Shown here in pieces: positions 46,028 through 53,365 of a DNA stretch of 64,000 bases. A model generated the notes under the pieces. It saw nothing but the letters and a program-made list of their open reading frames with translations, did not search any database and was not told the origin of the DNA. How positions within the stretch are numbered: the stretch's first letter is position 1; the number at the start of each line of letters is the position of its first letter. The position numbers and the translations under genes are program-made. The DNA is taken from NCBI RefSeq assembly GCF_001641635.1, contig NZ_LUUB01000129.1, positions 1 to 64,000 of the forward strand. The letters are read 5' to 3'. Source of the DNA: Bradyrhizobium centrolobii (GTDB lineage Bacteria; Pseudomonadota; Alphaproteobacteria; Rhizobiales; Xanthobacteraceae).

Positions 46028-46278
46028 AGGATCGGCAGCATCCAGAGATAGGCCGATGCTGGCCGAGCTGGCCTGCGAATGTTGCTGACCGCGGTTCAAG
46101 GGATCGCTGGCCCCATGGTGCCGATATTTCCGTCGCTGCCTGAAAGGCTCCTGCCGAGGTGCAGTTCGATCTGAGCGTGCTCGATTTGCCCTTCTTCGGG
46201 CTCACGTACCTGTCATCGAACCCTGCCATTTCTCTCGCTCACTAATTGGCGCTGGGGTTCAGGATCGGAGGAGCCGAA

Positions 46279-46377
46279 ATGGGCAAGATCATTGGTAACG
46301 GAATCAAACCGGCTGTAGGTGACCCCAAACCCGATTCGACGGTCGAGGAGATGGGCAAGATCATTGGCAACGGGTAG
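46279..46377 (+). CDS. 32-residue peptide with a repeated MGKIIGNG octapeptide
   Basis: A short gene with the Shine-Dalgarno GGAGGAG ideally placed before its ATG. The peptide begins and ends with MGKIIGNG, separated by IKPAVGDPKPDSTVEE. At DNA level the two copies (46279-46301 and 46351-46373) differ at one base, 72 bp apart. It has no Cys, no signal peptide and no recognised family. It could be a peptide precursor, a toxin or a leader; unproven. Confidence 0.5.
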   Translation: MGKIIGNGIKPAVGDPKPDSTVEEMGKIIGNG

Positions 46378-46697
46378 CTGGTAACCTCCCCCATCACCGG
46401 ACGTTCATCGCTGAACGAGTCGGCCGGGCTTTACCCAGGCCAGCTTCTCTGGCTCCGGCGGGGTGGGCTATAAGTCGTCGCTTCGGCGGCCTTGCGGGCA
46501 GTTCGATCGGTGAGAGGTCGATCTTGGCTACAGCATTCGAGATGATTTGCTGGATCTGCTCGGGAGACTGGGTTCGATCGCCTCGAGCAGTGTCGACTGA
46601 TAGCCGTTACCGGGTGGCGACCGCTCGCGTCTTGAATACGGCGAAGGTCTCGACGATTGGCTCGCCGCCTCGATCGCCTTGCGGCGATCGATCGGGG
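46378..46697 (-). pseudogene. Decayed reading frame on the reverse strand
   Basis: Reverse-strand translation gives a stretch ending STLLEAIEPSLP in one frame and continuing, after a frame change near 46570, as EQIQQIISNAVAKIDLSPIELPARP in another. The overlap of sense suggests one gene broken by a frameshift. Product unrecognised. Confidence 0.4.
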
Positions 46698-47111
46698 CTA
46701 GCTTGCTGAGGGGTCGCTCGGCTTCGGCGGCATCTTCGGCGCGGCCTTCTCCAGCTGCACGGGCGGAGTTTCGGCCGGACTGCCCGACTCCGGCGTCGGG
46801 CTCTGTGCTTCCGGCGTCATCCCGCCGGTCCCCGCCATCTGCGCGAGCAGGCGGCCCGTTTGCGCGAGACTCGCCAGACGCAGCTTCTTCGTGCCCGTGG
46901 CTTTCTGAGCCGTCGCGCGCAAGATTTTCGCCATAGTCTGATGCTGCTCGCGAGTAAATCTCATCATCGACCTCGTACCCAAAGGTATCATAAACTTCGA
47001 AATGTGCGCCTGCGCGAACCTCTCGATCGCGGTAGGCGTATCGATGTCCTGCCGGCGCATCAGTTCGAGAGCGGGCCTGATCTCGGGGTCGACCTCGCCA
47101 TAACCCGGCAT
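46698..47111 (-). pseudogene. Hypothetical protein, probably 5'-truncated
   Basis: A 137-residue frame: VDPEIRPALELMRRQDIDTPTAIERFAQAHISKFMIPLGTRSMMRFTREQHQ, then a low-complexity proline/serine/glutamate tail. Just upstream, another frame reads GAEFIDALDAG, which would join it sensibly, so a frameshift near 47105 probably cut off the original N-terminus. Together with the remnant downstream it marks a decaying zone at the island's right side. Function unknown. Confidence 0.45.
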
Positions 47112-47513
47112 CGAGCGCGTCGATGAACTCGGCGCCTGTGCTGGTGTCTCGTTAGATCCCCGGAAATACCGTACCCCCGCCGCTTCGCGGCGCGCGGTCG
47201 AGATCCATCTCGATAACGCTTTATTGGAACGCAGGACCGAGTAGCCCCATAACTCCGTGGTGCTTTTCGTGGTCCGTTTCGAAAATCGCGCAAGGAATCG
47301 CGAACAACATCAAGATGATGCGCCTTAAGTGGGATGCCCTCTTGCGCACCAGCGCCTTTCCCAGTCCCACCTTGTTGCAATGATGCGGCCGCAGCTTCGC
47401 GTCCAGATCGTTGCCATCGGCGCAAGGCCGCAGAGTCTAGATGTGACCTTTGTCACATAACGTCGCGCTGGTCTCTCCTAGTGTCTCCTCACACAAACAC
47501 GGGGAGACTTCAC
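47112..47513. other. Gap with a CRP-like palindrome near its right end
   Basis: No gene is seen. Degenerate sequence at the left probably belongs to the decayed gene. The right end holds the promoter region of the small secreted protein, with TGTGACCTTTGTCACA at 47442-47457. Confidence 0.5.
47442..47457. promoter_or_regulatory. CRP-like palindrome TGTGA-N6-TCACA
   Basis: TGTGACCTTTGTCACA is a perfect 6+6 inverted repeat and matches the core of CRP consensus sites. It ends 56 bp before the ATG of the small secreted protein gene, a workable position for an activator. Confidence 0.55.
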
Positions 47514-47852
47514 ATGCGCAAGATCATTCTGGTTGCCGTCATGGTTCTGGCCTCGGCCTCCGCGCAGGCTGCGGGTTCGCGCAGCCTGACGCTGGCTTCC
47601 GCCGACAATCCCGCGGCATCCGCTCCGACGTCCGCGCCAGCGCCCGCAGAGACGCCGAAATATGTCGACCGGCCCTCTGCCGTCTCCACCACCCCCGCCG
47701 CTGCGGCCCCGGCGGCAGAACCGTCGACCACATGCGCCCCCGCCAAGCTCGCGTCGAAGACCACGGCGAAGGCCGACAAGCCCAAGCGCAGCCGCGGGTG
47801 GACCGAGGAGCGTATCATCAGCGAGCTGCACCGCCACGGCATCTATTGGTAG
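47514..47852 (+). CDS. Small secreted protein, unknown function
   Basis: A 112-residue protein with a signal peptide (MRKIILVAVMVLASASAQAA), a low-complexity alanine/proline/threonine middle and a conserved-looking basic end RSRGWTEERIISELHRHGIYW. GGGGAG precedes the ATG. Located after a CRP-like palindrome, so cAMP control is possible. Function unknown; similar C-termini recur in Bradyrhizobium. Confidence 0.8.
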   Translation: MRKIILVAVMVLASASAQAAGSRSLTLASADNPAASAPTSAPAPAETPKYVDRPSAVSTTPAAAAPAAEPSTTCAPAKLASKTTAKADKPKRSRGWTEERIISELHRHGIYW

Positions 47853-47873
47853 GCCGCCGCTCGCCTCTCCCAA

Positions 47874-47910
47874 AATGCAAATGGCCGGGGCAAGCCCGGC
47901 CATGCGCATT
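47874..47910. terminator. Hairpin between convergent genes
   Basis: AATGC..ATGGCCGGG and CCCGGCCATGCGCATT form a strong stem with a GCAAG loop between the small secreted protein gene and the convergent deacetylase gene. It has no long T-tract. Confidence 0.65.
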
Positions 47911-47932
47911 CAGTCGACGAGCTGATGGGTAC

Positions 47933-48988
47933 TTACTGCGAGACCGTCTGCACCACGGTCGAGATCGGACGCGCGCTCGAAGTTGGCACCTTCAGATCCC
48001 TAAGCAGCGCCTCGTCATATTCCGGCAGCGTCTGGAACGTCGTCTTGGCCTTGATCTGCACGACTTTGTAGCCGCCGGCCTTCAGGCGCGCGAGCAGCGT
48101 CGGCAGCGCTTCGGCGGTGTGCTTCTGGAAGTCGTGCATCAGGATGATGCCCTTGCCGAGCTTGTCGAGCCTGGTCATCACGTTGCTGACGATCTTGTCC
48201 GGCGTGCTCTCTTTGCGGAAATCGAAGGAGTCGAGGTCGGTCGAGAACATCGCGACGTTGCGGGTGCCGAAATAGCTCACGATCGCCGGATTGTGCTGAA
48301 GCTGCGGGAAGCGGAAGAACGGCGCCGGGTTGGTGCCGAGCGCGAACTTCACCGCGCTAAAGCCCTTCTCGACCTCGTCCTTGGCCTGTTGCTCCGTCAT
48401 CTTCTTGCTGTTGAGATTGACGTGCGACCAGGTGTGCGAGCCGACCGTGTGGCCCTGGGCCAGCACCTGGCGCAGGATCTCCGGATGATAGGTCGCGTGC
48501 TTGCCGACCGCGAAGAACAGGCCCTTGGTGCATTCATCAGCCAGCGCCTTCAGCACGGCCGGCGTGTTGTTCGGCCACGGACCGTCGTCGAAGGTCAGCA
48601 CGACCTCCTTGTCGGTCAGGAAGTCGAACTGCTTGAAGTGCTCGAAGCCGAAGCCTGGGCCGCCGGTGGTGTCGATTTCGACCACGCGGGCGACGCCGAG
48701 GGCGTTCGGATTGGCGCAGATCGACTTCTGCTGAACCGGGAAGGCCGGTGCAGGAGCGGGCGCCGGCGCAGCTGCAGGCGCTGCCGGCTTGCCGGACAGC
48801 GCCGCGGTGGTCTCGACGTCATCCTTGGCGGAAAGTTTCGCCGGTGCCGACAACGGATCGGCGGCACGGGCGGCAATTGTCTTGGGCGCGGCCTGTTCGG
48901 CGCGCGAGGAATAGAAGAACCAACCTCCGGCGGCGATCACGACCGCCGCAATCACACTGGCCACCATCAGGCCCAACGCATTACGCAT
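47933..48988 (-). CDS. Polysaccharide deacetylase family protein
   Basis: A 351-residue protein with an N-terminal membrane anchor (ALGLMVASVIAAVVIAAGGWFFY), an alanine/proline-rich link, and a NodB-type deacetylase domain. Motifs: VVLTFDDGPWPNNTPAVLKAL, the metal-binding SHTWSHVNL, RFPQ, and ILMHDFQKHT. It should remove acetyl groups from an envelope polysaccharide or peptidoglycan in the periplasm. The ATG at 48988 follows GGAAAGAG. Not NodB itself, as no nod genes are near. Confidence 0.93.
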   Translation of the reverse strand: MRNALGLMVASVIAAVVIAAGGWFFYSSRAEQAAPKTIAARAADPLSAPAKLSAKDDVETTAALSGKPAAPAAAPAPAPAPAFPVQQKSICANPNALGVARVVEIDTTGGPGFGFEHFKQFDFLTDKEVVLTFDDGPWPNNTPAVLKALADECTKGLFFAVGKHATYHPEILRQVLAQGHTVGSHTWSHVNLNSKKMTEQQAKDEVEKGFSAVKFALGTNPAPFFRFPQLQHNPAIVSYFGTRNVAMFSTDLDSFDFRKESTPDKIVSNVMTRLDKLGKGIILMHDFQKHTAEALPTLLARLKAGGYKVVQIKAKTTFQTLPEYDEALLRDLKVPTSSARPISTVVQTVSQ

Positions 48989-49117
48989 CGCTACTCTTTC
49001 CAATTACGCAACCAAACCAGCGGATTTTCTCCGCGCCGAGCCGATAATGCGAAGGAACAGTTAACGTGACACCAACACGACGGCGGTTGCGGAGGAATTT
49101 CAGGGGACTGCGCCAAA

Positions 49118-49161
49118 GTGACCGATGTCACAGTCGGGGCCCGGCCCGTGACCGTCATCAC
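49118..49161. promoter_or_regulatory. Two CRP-like inverted repeats
   Basis: GTGACCGATGTCAC (49118-49131) and GTGACCGTCATCAC (49148-49161) follow the GTGA-N6-TCAC pattern, with centres 30 bp apart. They sit in the divergent region between the deacetylase gene and a small exported protein gene. Confidence 0.5.
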
Positions 49162-49239
49162 ATCGGAAACGACTTTGCGAGAGCATCGTAGCTCCCGTTA
49201 ACAACGCGCCGCCTCACGCGGCGCCAATGGGAGCCTCAA

Positions 49240-49536
49240 ATGACCACGTCCTTCTCCTCCAAGGTCCGCGATGCCAGCCTGGCGCTGAGCTTCGCCGCCA
49301 TCGCCTCCATCCTGTCGACCGGCTCGAGCTTCGCCTTCTCGGCCGAGGCGCAGCAGATGTGCACCGGCGATGCCTTCCGCCTGTGCTCGCCTGAAATCCC
49401 CAACATTCCGAAGATCACCGCCTGCATGATCAAGCACCGCTCTGATCTGAGCGTCGGCTGCCACGCGGTGATGGACAAGGATCTCGCCAAGGGCGGTGCG
49501 TCGCGCAAGGTCGCCGACGCCCAGGACAATCAATAA
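49240..49536 (+). CDS. Small exported cysteine-containing protein, paralogue 1
   Basis: A 98-residue protein with an N-terminal signal-like helix (LALSFAAIASILSTGSSFAFS) and a core AQQMCTGDAFRLCSPEIPNIPKITACMIKHRSDLSVGCHAVM with four cysteines. The pattern C-x6-C...C-x9/10-LS-x-x-C is shared with the gene at 49704. Probably periplasmic with two disulfides. Function unknown. CRP-like sites lie upstream. Confidence 0.8.
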   Translation: MTTSFSSKVRDASLALSFAAIASILSTGSSFAFSAEAQQMCTGDAFRLCSPEIPNIPKITACMIKHRSDLSVGCHAVMDKDLAKGGASRKVADAQDNQ

Positions 49537-49703
49537 GAGAGCACGCAAGCGAATCGATCGTTGCGTCCTCCAGCTCCCTCGCGATGTGCTCTGGCGTTAA
49601 GCACGCGGCAGCGCCAGCGCGGCTGATCAACAAAGCCGTTGCGGGGTCGGGATCACCGCTCTAGCTTCGCCCGCTCATGTTTCCGGGTTAGAGGCATTAC
49701 GCG

Positions 49704-49919
49704 ATGACCAGATTTCTTTTCATTATTCCCTTGATCCTGTGCGCATCGGGCGCGTCGGCGCAGCAGCAGCCCGGCCACGACGCCTGCGCGCGCGATGTCA
49801 CGCGTCACTGCCGCGCCGTGATGAACAATGGCGATTCAGCCGTGCTCGCCTGCCTGAAACAGAATCGCACGCGCCTCAGCAAGGCCTGTGACAAGGTGCT
49901 GACCGACCACGGGCAGTAG
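49704..49919 (+). CDS. Small exported cysteine-containing protein, paralogue 2
   Basis: A 71-residue protein with a signal peptide (FLFIIPLILCASGASAQ) and the core CARDVTRHCRAVMNNGDSAVLACLKQNRTRLSKACDKVL, matching the cysteine spacing of the neighbour at 49240. The duplication suggests a small periplasmic family, resembling the 'cysteine-rich repeat' type. Function unknown. Confidence 0.78.
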   Translation: MTRFLFIIPLILCASGASAQQQPGHDACARDVTRHCRAVMNNGDSAVLACLKQNRTRLSKACDKVLTDHGQ

Positions 49920-49930
49920 GACGTTCTTTC

Positions 49931-50032
49931 GTCATTCCGGGGCGCGCCGCTCGGCGCGAGCCCGGAATCCATTCCTCCAGGCGTGTGCGGCTCGATGGAT
50001 TCCGGGTTCGCGCTTCGCGCCCCGGAATGACG
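49931..50032. repeat. Long palindromic repeat (TCATTCCGGGGC family), copy 2
   Basis: Opens TCATTCCGGGGCGC, closes GCGCCCCGGAATGA; inner arms GGAATCCAT / ATGGATTCC. Same family as at 4968 and 61798. A further short AGCCCGGGTGAGCG element follows to about 50117. Confidence 0.8.
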
Positions 50033-50132
50033 AGCGTAAAACTCCCGTAGCCCGGGTGAGCGCAACGATATCCGGGATTCCTGGCCCCGCATGTCGCTAT
50101 CGCTCATGCGGGCTACGGCTGCGGAAATCAAA

Positions 50133-51821
50133 CTACGTGCTGCTTCCCGCCGCGGTCGCGACCACTGGCAGCACTTCGGCACTCGCGCGGTCCGGCGTCT
50201 CTTCCTTCCAGCGCACCGAGCCGAACGGACGCTCCAGCATGCGGCGGATCCGCACCGGCTCGGGGCCGATGTGGAAATCGATCGCGCTCTGGTGCAGCGC
50301 GCGTTCGGATTGGGTCGACCGGTTGCGCTGGCGCAAATAGTCGAACCAGGTCGGGCAGTGATAGCGCTCGGTCCACAATTCGGGGTCGGCGATGTCGCGC
50401 GCGATCGACCAGCCATAGGCGCCGTTGCGCTGCCTGGAGAGCTGCACGTCCTGCATCACATTATGGAAGGCACGCGCGTTCTCCTGCGACACGCGGTATT
50501 CGATCTCGACCACCAGCGGCCCGCTGCGCCCGGTGAGCGACAGCTTCACTTCCGGATCGGCCAGCACCTCGGCGTCCTCGTTGCGCGCGCCGACGCGCGG
50601 CATCGCCAGCCAAATTCCAAGCAGCGGCGAGATCAGCATCAACCCGGCCGCGACCAATAGTGCGACCTCGACACCGGCATAGTCGGTGAGGTGACCCCAG
50701 CCCCAGGCGCCGATTGCAATGCCGCCCGAAATCGAGGCCTGGAACGCCGCGAGCGATCGTCCGGCCACCCAGCGCGGCGCCGAGAGCTGCACGCCGATAT
50801 TGAAGAGCGCCACGGCGGCCATCCAGACCGCGCCGGCCAGCACCAGCGCGGCCGCGGTCAATACCGGTTCGCTGCTCACGGCAAGGGCGGCCATCGCGAA
50901 CGCCATCGAGATCGTGCAGGCGCGGATCGCCGCCTCGCCGCTCATGCGCTTGCGCAGCTCATGGATGTTGAGCGCCCCCACGACAGCGCCCATGCCGAAG
51001 GCGCCGAGCATGATGCCGTAGGTCTGGGCGCCGCCGTGCAAGAGGTCGCGCGCAACCAGCGGCATCAGCGCCATCACGGCGCCGCCGATCAGGCCCATCA
51101 CCAGCGTGCGCAACAGCACGATCTTGATCGGCGGCGAATTGGTGATGTAGCGCACGCCGGAGACCATGGCTCGGTTGAGCTTTTCCCGCGGCAGGCGCGA
51201 GGGTTCGTTGGTGCGCCGCCAGAGCAGCAGCACCACCAGCAGAGGCAGATAGAGGATGGCGTTGCAGGCAAAGGCGGCCACCGCGCCGGCCGCGGCGACG
51301 ATGACGCCGCCGACCGCGGGACCGAAGCTGCGCGCGATGTTGTAGCTGATGCCGTTCAGCGCGACTGCCGAGGGCAGCGCGTCAGGCGGCACCTGCTCGC
51401 TGACCGAGGACTGCCAGGCCGGGCCGAACAGCGCATTGCCGCTGCCCACGACGAAGCAGAAGGCGAGCAGCGTTTCCGGGGTAATGAGCTTGAGCCCCGC
51501 CAGGATGGTGAGCGCGCTCGCGCCGATCAGAGCGATCGAGAGCGACACCAGGGTGACGATGCGGCGGTCATACATGTCGGCGATGGCGCCGGCCGGCATC
51601 GAGATCAGCATGATCGGCAGCATGAGTGCGGTCTGCACCAGCGCCACCTTGTCGGCCGAGGCCGCCATCTGCGTCATCGCCCAGGCGGCGCCCACGCCCT
51701 GGATCAGGAGGCCGAGATTGGAGAGCAGGCTGGCGAGCCAGATACGCCGGAATACCGTGTACCGCAGCGGTGCGGTGATGCCGTCGGCGGCAATTCTCTG
51801 ACGTTTCGGCTGCTCGGTCAT
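50133..51821 (-). CDS. MFS transporter, EntS/DUF894-like, with C-terminal extension
   Basis: A 562-residue protein. The first about 420 residues are an MFS carrier of the enterobactin-exporter EntS-like group: FRRIWLASLLSNLGLLIQGVGAAWAMTQM, AIADMYDRRIVTLVSL, LFGPAWQSSVSEQVPPDALPSAVAL. The last about 125 residues form a soluble domain (GRSGPLVVEIEYRVSQENARAFHNVMQDVQLSRQRNGAYGW) resembling an ABM/dimeric alpha-beta-barrel domain. The ATG at 51821 follows AAGGGG. Substrate unknown. Confidence 0.88.
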   Translation of the reverse strand: MTEQPKRQRIAADGITAPLRYTVFRRIWLASLLSNLGLLIQGVGAAWAMTQMAASADKVALVQTALMLPIMLISMPAGAIADMYDRRIVTLVSLSIALIGASALTILAGLKLITPETLLAFCFVVGSGNALFGPAWQSSVSEQVPPDALPSAVALNGISYNIARSFGPAVGGVIVAAAGAVAAFACNAILYLPLLVVLLLWRRTNEPSRLPREKLNRAMVSGVRYITNSPPIKIVLLRTLVMGLIGGAVMALMPLVARDLLHGGAQTYGIMLGAFGMGAVVGALNIHELRKRMSGEAAIRACTISMAFAMAALAVSSEPVLTAAALVLAGAVWMAAVALFNIGVQLSAPRWVAGRSLAAFQASISGGIAIGAWGWGHLTDYAGVEVALLVAAGLMLISPLLGIWLAMPRVGARNEDAEVLADPEVKLSLTGRSGPLVVEIEYRVSQENARAFHNVMQDVQLSRQRNGAYGWSIARDIADPELWTERYHCPTWFDYLRQRNRSTQSERALHQSAIDFHIGPEPVRIRRMLERPFGSVRWKEETPDRASAEVLPVVATAAGSST

Positions 51822-51956
51822 ATCCCCTTCCATTTGCGCTGGCAGAAGTGGCCTCAGCGATTCCAATTGGACTCAGTGATGCCCGCGAAAGTCCTTCGCT
51901 GTCCAGTGCTTAGACGTCTATAAGCGGTGCAAAGGCATGGGTTGCCCGGGAGGAAC

Positions 51957-53330
51957 ATGATGAAGCTGTCACGACGGACGATCCTGCAAGGCGTCGGCGC
52001 CCTGCCCTTCGCGGCCGCGAGCTTCGGGATCGACGCATCGGCCGAGACCGAGCCGCTGGCGGCGGCCCCCGAAGTGCCGCCGATCCTGTTCGTCCATGGC
52101 AATGGCGACTACGACGCACTCTGGATGACGACTATGTGGCGGATGGAATCCAACGGCGTCGCGCGCGAGCGTATGCTGGCGATCAATTTCACGGATCCTC
52201 TCGCGCGAAGCGACGACAAGGTCGAGCAGGCCAACCGCTCCTCGACTGAGGACCAGCGCCGCGAGCTGGCCGCGGCCATCGCTGAACTGAAGCGTCGCGC
52301 AGGTGCGGCTCGCGTGGCGCTGGTCGGCAGCTCGCGCGGCGGCTACGCCATCCGCAATGTCATCAAGAAAGGCGGCGCTGATGATGTCAGCCACGCCGTT
52401 TTGTGCGGCACGCCCAATCACGGCGTGTTCGCGACCGACGATCAGCCCGGGAGCGAGTTCAATGGTCGCGGGCCGTTCTTGCGCGGCCTGAACGAAGGCG
52501 AGAGCGAGGTGACGCCGGGCCCGGCTTTCCTCACGCTGCGCAGCGACGGTATGGATAAGTATGCACAACCCGACGGTCGCTTCATCGGCAAGCCCGGTGT
52601 GCCGACCGGCATAACCGCAGAGGGGCCGGAGCTGAAGGGCGCCACCAACCTCGTACTCGGTGCGCTCGATCATCGCGAGGTGGCGTTTCATCCGCGCGCG
52701 TTCCGCGAAATCTACAAATTCATCGCCGGCCGCGAGCCCGCGCGCATCGCGATTGCGCCGGAGCAGAGGGTCAGGCTGAGCGGCCTGGTCACGGGCACGC
52801 CGGGCGGCGTGCCGACAAATCGTCCGGTGGCGGGCGCAACCGTCGAGATCTTCCGCGTCGATCCCGAAACTGGCGAGCGCATGGGCAATGCGGTGCATAG
52901 CTCGAAGACCGCCGCCGACGGCCGCTGGGGGCCGGCGCAGGTCGATCCTGCCTGGTCGCTCGAATTTGTTCTGACTTCGCCGGATGCGCCGACGACGCAT
53001 ATCTATCGCTCGCCCTTCCCGCGCTCGTCCGACGTCGTCGACTTGCGCGCCGCGCGCCCGCTCGGGCCGGCGGACAAGGACGCCGGCGCGGTCGTGATCA
53101 TGTCGCGTCCGCGTGGTTATTTCGGCCTGCCGCGGGACGTGGTGCTGCTCGACGGCAAGGAGCCGGCCGACGTCAAGCCAGGCGTGCCCACGGATTCGGC
53201 AGCAATACTGCGCCTTCCGGCCGCCGACGTCGGCCGTAACATCGTGGCCCAGTTCGGCGAAGAACGGATTGTGGCGCGGGCCTGGCCTGCCGCCGAGAAC
53301 AGGATTGCGATTGCCGAACTGACTTATTAG
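51957..53330 (+). CDS. Tat-exported alpha/beta hydrolase
   Basis: A 457-residue protein with a twin-arginine signal (LSRRTILQGVGALPFAAASFG). The alpha/beta-hydrolase core has ILFVHGNGDY and the nucleophile elbow VGSSRGGYAIRN (serine in SSRGG), later LGALDHREVAFHPRAF. A C-terminal beta-rich region (about 265-455) may aid substrate or surface binding. GGGAGGAAC precedes ATGATG at 51957. Followed by a P450 gene 35 bp on, so possibly one unit. Substrate unknown. Confidence 0.82.
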   Translation: MMKLSRRTILQGVGALPFAAASFGIDASAETEPLAAAPEVPPILFVHGNGDYDALWMTTMWRMESNGVARERMLAINFTDPLARSDDKVEQANRSSTEDQRRELAAAIAELKRRAGAARVALVGSSRGGYAIRNVIKKGGADDVSHAVLCGTPNHGVFATDDQPGSEFNGRGPFLRGLNEGESEVTPGPAFLTLRSDGMDKYAQPDGRFIGKPGVPTGITAEGPELKGATNLVLGALDHREVAFHPRAFREIYKFIAGREPARIAIAPEQRVRLSGLVTGTPGGVPTNRPVAGATVEIFRVDPETGERMGNAVHSSKTAADGRWGPAQVDPAWSLEFVLTSPDAPTTHIYRSPFPRSSDVVDLRAARPLGPADKDAGAVVIMSRPRGYFGLPRDVVLLDGKEPADVKPGVPTDSAAILRLPAADVGRNIVAQFGEERIVARAWPAAENRIAIAELTY

Positions 53331-53365
53331 CTATTTAGCCACGCGGGATACGCGGGGAGAGAGCC

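Noticed and set aside
45989..46110. A complete, unusual tRNA-Leu
   Set aside because: I looked for an acceptor partner and T-arm downstream; GGTTCAAGG at about 46095 does not form a T-stem, and no acceptor pairing exists.
29232..47513. Second copy of the tRNA-Thr 3' end as right attachment site
   Set aside because: Read through by eye without finding the GTTCGAGTCCCTCTTGCGGC block again; a computed search would be decisive.
47933..48988. Nodulation protein NodB
   Set aside because: Only the generic deacetylase domain is shared; no nod box or other nod genes are near, and it has a membrane anchor and linker.
47450..49069. A 539-codon plus-strand frame
   Set aside because: It is antisense to the polysaccharide deacetylase gene, whose motifs are intact, and shows low-complexity composition.
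50691..51923. A 410-codon plus-strand frame rich in His, Arg, Gly
   Set aside because: Antisense of the MFS gene; repetitive composition.
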